Positions 61,535 through 64,000 of a stretch of DNA of 64,000 nt are shown in pieces. The notes beneath the pieces are model-generated. The model was not told the DNA's origin. It saw only the letters and a list, made by a program, of their open reading frames with translations, and did no database searches. How positions within the stretch are numbered: the stretch's first letter is position 1; each line of letters opens with the position of its first letter. This DNA is from Flavihumibacter profundi. Lineage in GTDB: Bacteria; Bacteroidota; Bacteroidia; Chitinophagales; Chitinophagaceae. The stretch spans positions 1,984,001 through 2,048,000 of the forward strand of contig NZ_JAIQXE010000001.1 in NCBI RefSeq assembly GCF_020076305.1, given 5' to 3'. The position numbers and the translations under genes are program-made.

Positions 61535-62368
61535 ATGATAACCAGGAGAAGATTTCTGCAAAATACCGGCACCATCACTTTAGGCACTTTACTGGCACCG
61601 CGAATAAATTTCGGCAATGAATACCTGGCCAATCCGGGTGTCCAGTTGTATACCTTCAGGAAAGATATGATAGCCAACCCGGTACAAACCCTCCAGAAAA
61701 TTTCGGCTTTAGGCATTAAACAACTCGAATCCGCCAGCAGTGAAAAAGGGCATTACTATGGTATGACCCCAAAAGAAATCAGGAATATCAGCAAGGAGCT
61801 GGGCATGACCGTTAGAAGCGGGCATGTCAGTCTCGATAAAAACTGGCCGAAGGCCCTTTCAGAAGCAGCCGAAAGCGGGCAGGAATATATAATAGTATCG
61901 AGTTTGCCATCGCAGGGACAAACCATTGATAACTACAAAAAAGTGGCCGAACAATTTAATGATGCCGGCGCCGAGGCAAAGAAAATGGGCATCCGCTTTG
62001 GTTACCATAACCACGACTTTGAATTTGAAATGGAAAATGACACAGTCTTGTATGATGTGCTGCTTGAAGAAACAGAACCGTCGCTGGTTTGTATGGAAAT
62101 GGACCTGGGCTGGGTTGTAGCATCAGGGAAAGACCCGCTGGAGTATTTTAAAAAATATCCCGGACGTTTCCCCTTATGGCACCTGAAAGACATGGACCTT
62201 AAGAAAAAACAAAGTACTGAATTTGGCAAAGGCGGACTACCCATTAAAAAAATGTTTGACCATGCCAGGCAATCGGGATTGAAATACTTCTTTATCGAGC
62301 AGGAAGAATATAGCAGTACGCCATTTGAAAGCATCAAATACAACCTCAATTACCTTAAATCAATTTAA
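61535..62368 (+). CDS. Tat-exported sugar isomerase/epimerase-like TIM barrel
   Basis: A 277-residue xylose-isomerase-like barrel with twin-arginine signal MITRRRFLQNTGTITLGTLL. Metal site: GYHNHDFEFE, MEMDLGW, PLWHLKDMD and FIEQEEY give the His/Glu/Asp set. ATG 61535 is chosen; the long in-frame extension upstream runs through the epimerase gene and is not used. Likely works with the exported epimerase before it. Stop shares TTAA with the convergent PhyH gene. Confidence 0.9.
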   Translation: MITRRRFLQNTGTITLGTLLAPRINFGNEYLANPGVQLYTFRKDMIANPVQTLQKISALGIKQLESASSEKGHYYGMTPKEIRNISKELGMTVRSGHVSLDKNWPKALSEAAESGQEYIIVSSLPSQGQTIDNYKKVAEQFNDAGAEAKKMGIRFGYHNHDFEFEMENDTVLYDVLLEETEPSLVCMEMDLGWVVASGKDPLEYFKKYPGRFPLWHLKDMDLKKKQSTEFGKGGLPIKKMFDHARQSGLKYFFIEQEEYSSTPFESIKYNLNYLKSI

Positions 62369-63315
62369 CTGTTTTGTTTAAGGAGGGCGGGCCTTTGCGT
62401 GATCTCATGATAGCAGATAACGCCCTCCTTAAAATAATGCAGCACCATGCTTTTACGGGTTTTTGATTTATTGAGCTGCGGTTCGCCACCATGGAACAGG
62501 TTAGCATGCCAGATCATCATATCCCCTTTTTTGGGCCGCCAGGTTTCTTTTTTCAATCCCAGTTCATGGATTTTCTGTTGCATCATAGCTTCATAGGCCG
62601 CATAGGATTTAGAACCCGTCATAAAATAGCTGCCCTCGTTATCATAATCAGCGTTCAGGTAATAAGGCAATAAATGACTTCCGGGATAATAATGCAGCGG
62701 TCCGTTTTCATCAGTCACATCTTCCAGGGCAATCCACACGCCCAATAAGCCACCAAGCGGATAGGTCGTCATGTGGAAACTATCAGAATGTGTTGCCAGT
62801 TCACTGCCGTACATAAAATTCATGCTTTGGAAAAGCACAGGTTTGCCGCCGATGAGGTGGGATAATAATTCCACCAGGGATCCATCAGACCCGACTGAAC
62901 TGATGAGTGGCGACTGGTGAAACGCGAACATGATCTTTTTCCCATACAATAGCTTAGCCTTCTTTTCTGCCAATAAGCGATCCACTTCTGCATTGATGGC
63001 ATCCGCTTTAGCCGAGGGCAGATATTGCTCAATAATCGCATACCCGTTTTTGTTATATGCATCAAGGCTTTGCCGGCTTGTCGCATTGGCCCGTTGGTAT
63101 AAACCCGATCCTTGTAAGGCAGCCGGATCTATTGCCGGATGGCTTTCAGGTTGATTTTCCAATCCGGCAAAATCCTTGCTGGATATGGGGGAAAAATACT
63201 TTTTCTTTAGACCAAGCCTGCGGTATATTTCCACATTATGCTTCAATTCCCCTGGATGGAAAAAATTATACACGGCATAAGACAATTTTAGCCGCCTGAT
63301 AAATGCTTTAAACAT
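62365..63315 (-). CDS. Phytanoyl-CoA dioxygenase (PhyH) family protein
   Basis: A 316-residue 2-oxoglutarate/Fe(II) oxygenase. Iron ligands are H176 and D178 in ATHSDSFH and H275 in NLFHGG; a following Arg/Lys-Ser segment (KTRKSMVLHYF) binds 2-oxoglutarate. GPLHYYPGSH is the usual PhyH loop. The N-terminal 90 residues are an extra helical region. The substrate could be a lipid or a small metabolite. Monocistronic. Confidence 0.87.
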   Translation of the reverse strand: MFKAFIRRLKLSYAVYNFFHPGELKHNVEIYRRLGLKKKYFSPISSKDFAGLENQPESHPAIDPAALQGSGLYQRANATSRQSLDAYNKNGYAIIEQYLPSAKADAINAEVDRLLAEKKAKLLYGKKIMFAFHQSPLISSVGSDGSLVELLSHLIGGKPVLFQSMNFMYGSELATHSDSFHMTTYPLGGLLGVWIALEDVTDENGPLHYYPGSHLLPYYLNADYDNEGSYFMTGSKSYAAYEAMMQQKIHELGLKKETWRPKKGDMMIWHANLFHGGEPQLNKSKTRKSMVLHYFKEGVICYHEITQRPALLKQNS

Positions 63316-63476
63316 GCCGGTGATTTTAAGGCCGAAGTCCTGGCCTCGAAGTTTTGAAGTTAGGCGGAAAAATCATATATGCAAAGAAGGGTGCCATTGA
63401 AACTTCTGCCATGAAAACAATAATAATTGACCATCCGCTGATAGGTCGGTATTTTTGAGTAGTAAAACAAACAAAT

Positions 63477-64000
63477 TTGCCCGTTTCCGTTTACCTCATT
63501 ACACCCCCATTTACCCAGCTGAATACGCCATACCCGGCAACGGCCTACCTGAAAGGTTTCCTGAACACAAAGGGCATTTCTGCGTTCCAGTCCGACCTGG
63601 GAATTGAAGTCACGCTCGCCCTTTTTTCGAAAAGCGGGCTTACCCAATTATTTGATGCTATCCCAAAAGATATTTCTGCACTAACACCAAATGCAAAAAG
63701 GATAATCGCCTTAAAGGATGACTATATCCAAAGCATTGATGCCGTAATCAATTTTTTACAAGGCAATAATCCCACCCTTGCCCATTTGATCTGTAAAAGG
63801 GACTTCTTACCCGAAGCGGGTCGTTTTGAACAACTGGATGACCTGGTTTGGGCATTCGGCAGTATGGGCACACAGGACAAGGCCAAGCACCTGGCGACGA
63901 TGTACCTGGAAGATCTTTCCGACCTCATCAAAGAAACAGTAGATGAACACTTCGGTTTTAGCCGCTATGCGGAAAAGCTGGCCCGGTCTGCTAATAGTTT
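63477..64000 (+). CDS. B12-binding radical SAM protein (partial, N-terminus only)
   Basis: The frame starts at TTG 63477 (no ATG nearby; a TGA lies upstream in frame) and runs off the right edge after 174 codons. The start VSVYLITPPFTQLNTPYPAT and YLKGFLNTKGISAFQSDLG is typical of the cobalamin-binding domain of B12-type radical SAM proteins; the cluster motif would come after the window end. The substrate is not deducible. Confidence 0.7.
   Translation, partial: MPVSVYLITPPFTQLNTPYPATAYLKGFLNTKGISAFQSDLGIEVTLALFSKSGLTQLFDAIPKDISALTPNAKRIIALKDDYIQSIDAVINFLQGNNPTLAHLICKRDFLPEAGRFEQLDDLVWAFGSMGTQDKAKHLATMYLEDLSDLIKETVDEHFGFSRYAEKLARSANS

Overview
The window looks like a chromosomal segment of a Bacteroidota bacterium, most plausibly family Chitinophagaceae. 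This is inferred from the gene families (TonB-dependent receptor with carboxypeptidase-like N-terminus, LytS/LytTR pairs, two-component propeller kinase, PafA-type phosphatase, serine-palmitoyltransferase-like enzyme, Mrp without its CxxC motif) and from repeated TAnnTTTG -7 elements upstream of genes. No Shine-Dalgarno pattern stands out. No rRNA, tRNA, prophage or CRISPR array was seen. Many genes have an upstream in-frame TTG or GTG; where a later ATG fits better (signal peptide, promoter position, no overlap) that ATG is used.

Layout. 1-13 kb: cut radical SAM gene, DJ-1/PfpI protein, M16 protease, PafA-like phosphatase divergent from a serine-palmitoyltransferase-like gene, a heptamer-repeat/terminator block, thioredoxin-like protein divergent from ubiX, an AraC regulator, lolA and ftsK. 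13-18 kb: 7TM sensor kinase, 2OG-Fe(II) oxygenase, voltage-gated-type cation channel, DUF3500 protein. 18-26.5 kb: two homologous TPR-LytS kinase/LytTR regulator pairs bracketing a TonB-dependent receptor. 26.5-35 kb: M28 peptidase, Tat-exported Gfo/Idh oxidoreductase, ParB-like protein, MgtC, zinc alcohol dehydrogenase, and a minus-strand trio of two membrane proteins and a 2-hydroxyacid dehydrogenase.

35-41 kb is the accessory part: long gene-poor stretches with 11-bp tandem repeats around an NfeD/slipin operon, then decayed mobile and conflict genes: a ParE/RelE toxin with an apparent one-base frameshift next to an intact antitoxin, a tyrosine-recombinase C-terminus, a putative toxin C-terminus with an overlapping membrane (candidate immunity) gene, and an IS3-type transposase C-terminus at the point where the toxin frame stops being recognisable.

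41-50 kb is a nearly gap-free minus-strand run of ten genes (mrp, paiB-like, glycerophosphodiesterase, SDR, kynU, pyrF, gcdH, aroK, DUF423, Tat sugar isomerase). 50-64 kb: carboxypeptidase-like domain protein, 3-hydroxyacyl-CoA dehydrogenase, globin, propeller-LytS kinase with LytTR regulator, ECF-type sigma factor carrying a membrane anchor, YdcF, YigZ, DMT transporter, ribD, AGE-family epimerase, second Tat sugar isomerase, phytanoyl-CoA dioxygenase and a cut B12-type radical SAM gene.

Themes are cell-envelope sensing (four membrane kinases, three LytTR regulators), exported carbohydrate handling (three Tat-signal sugar enzymes plus an exported epimerase), acyl-CoA/kynurenine catabolism, and one small decayed island.
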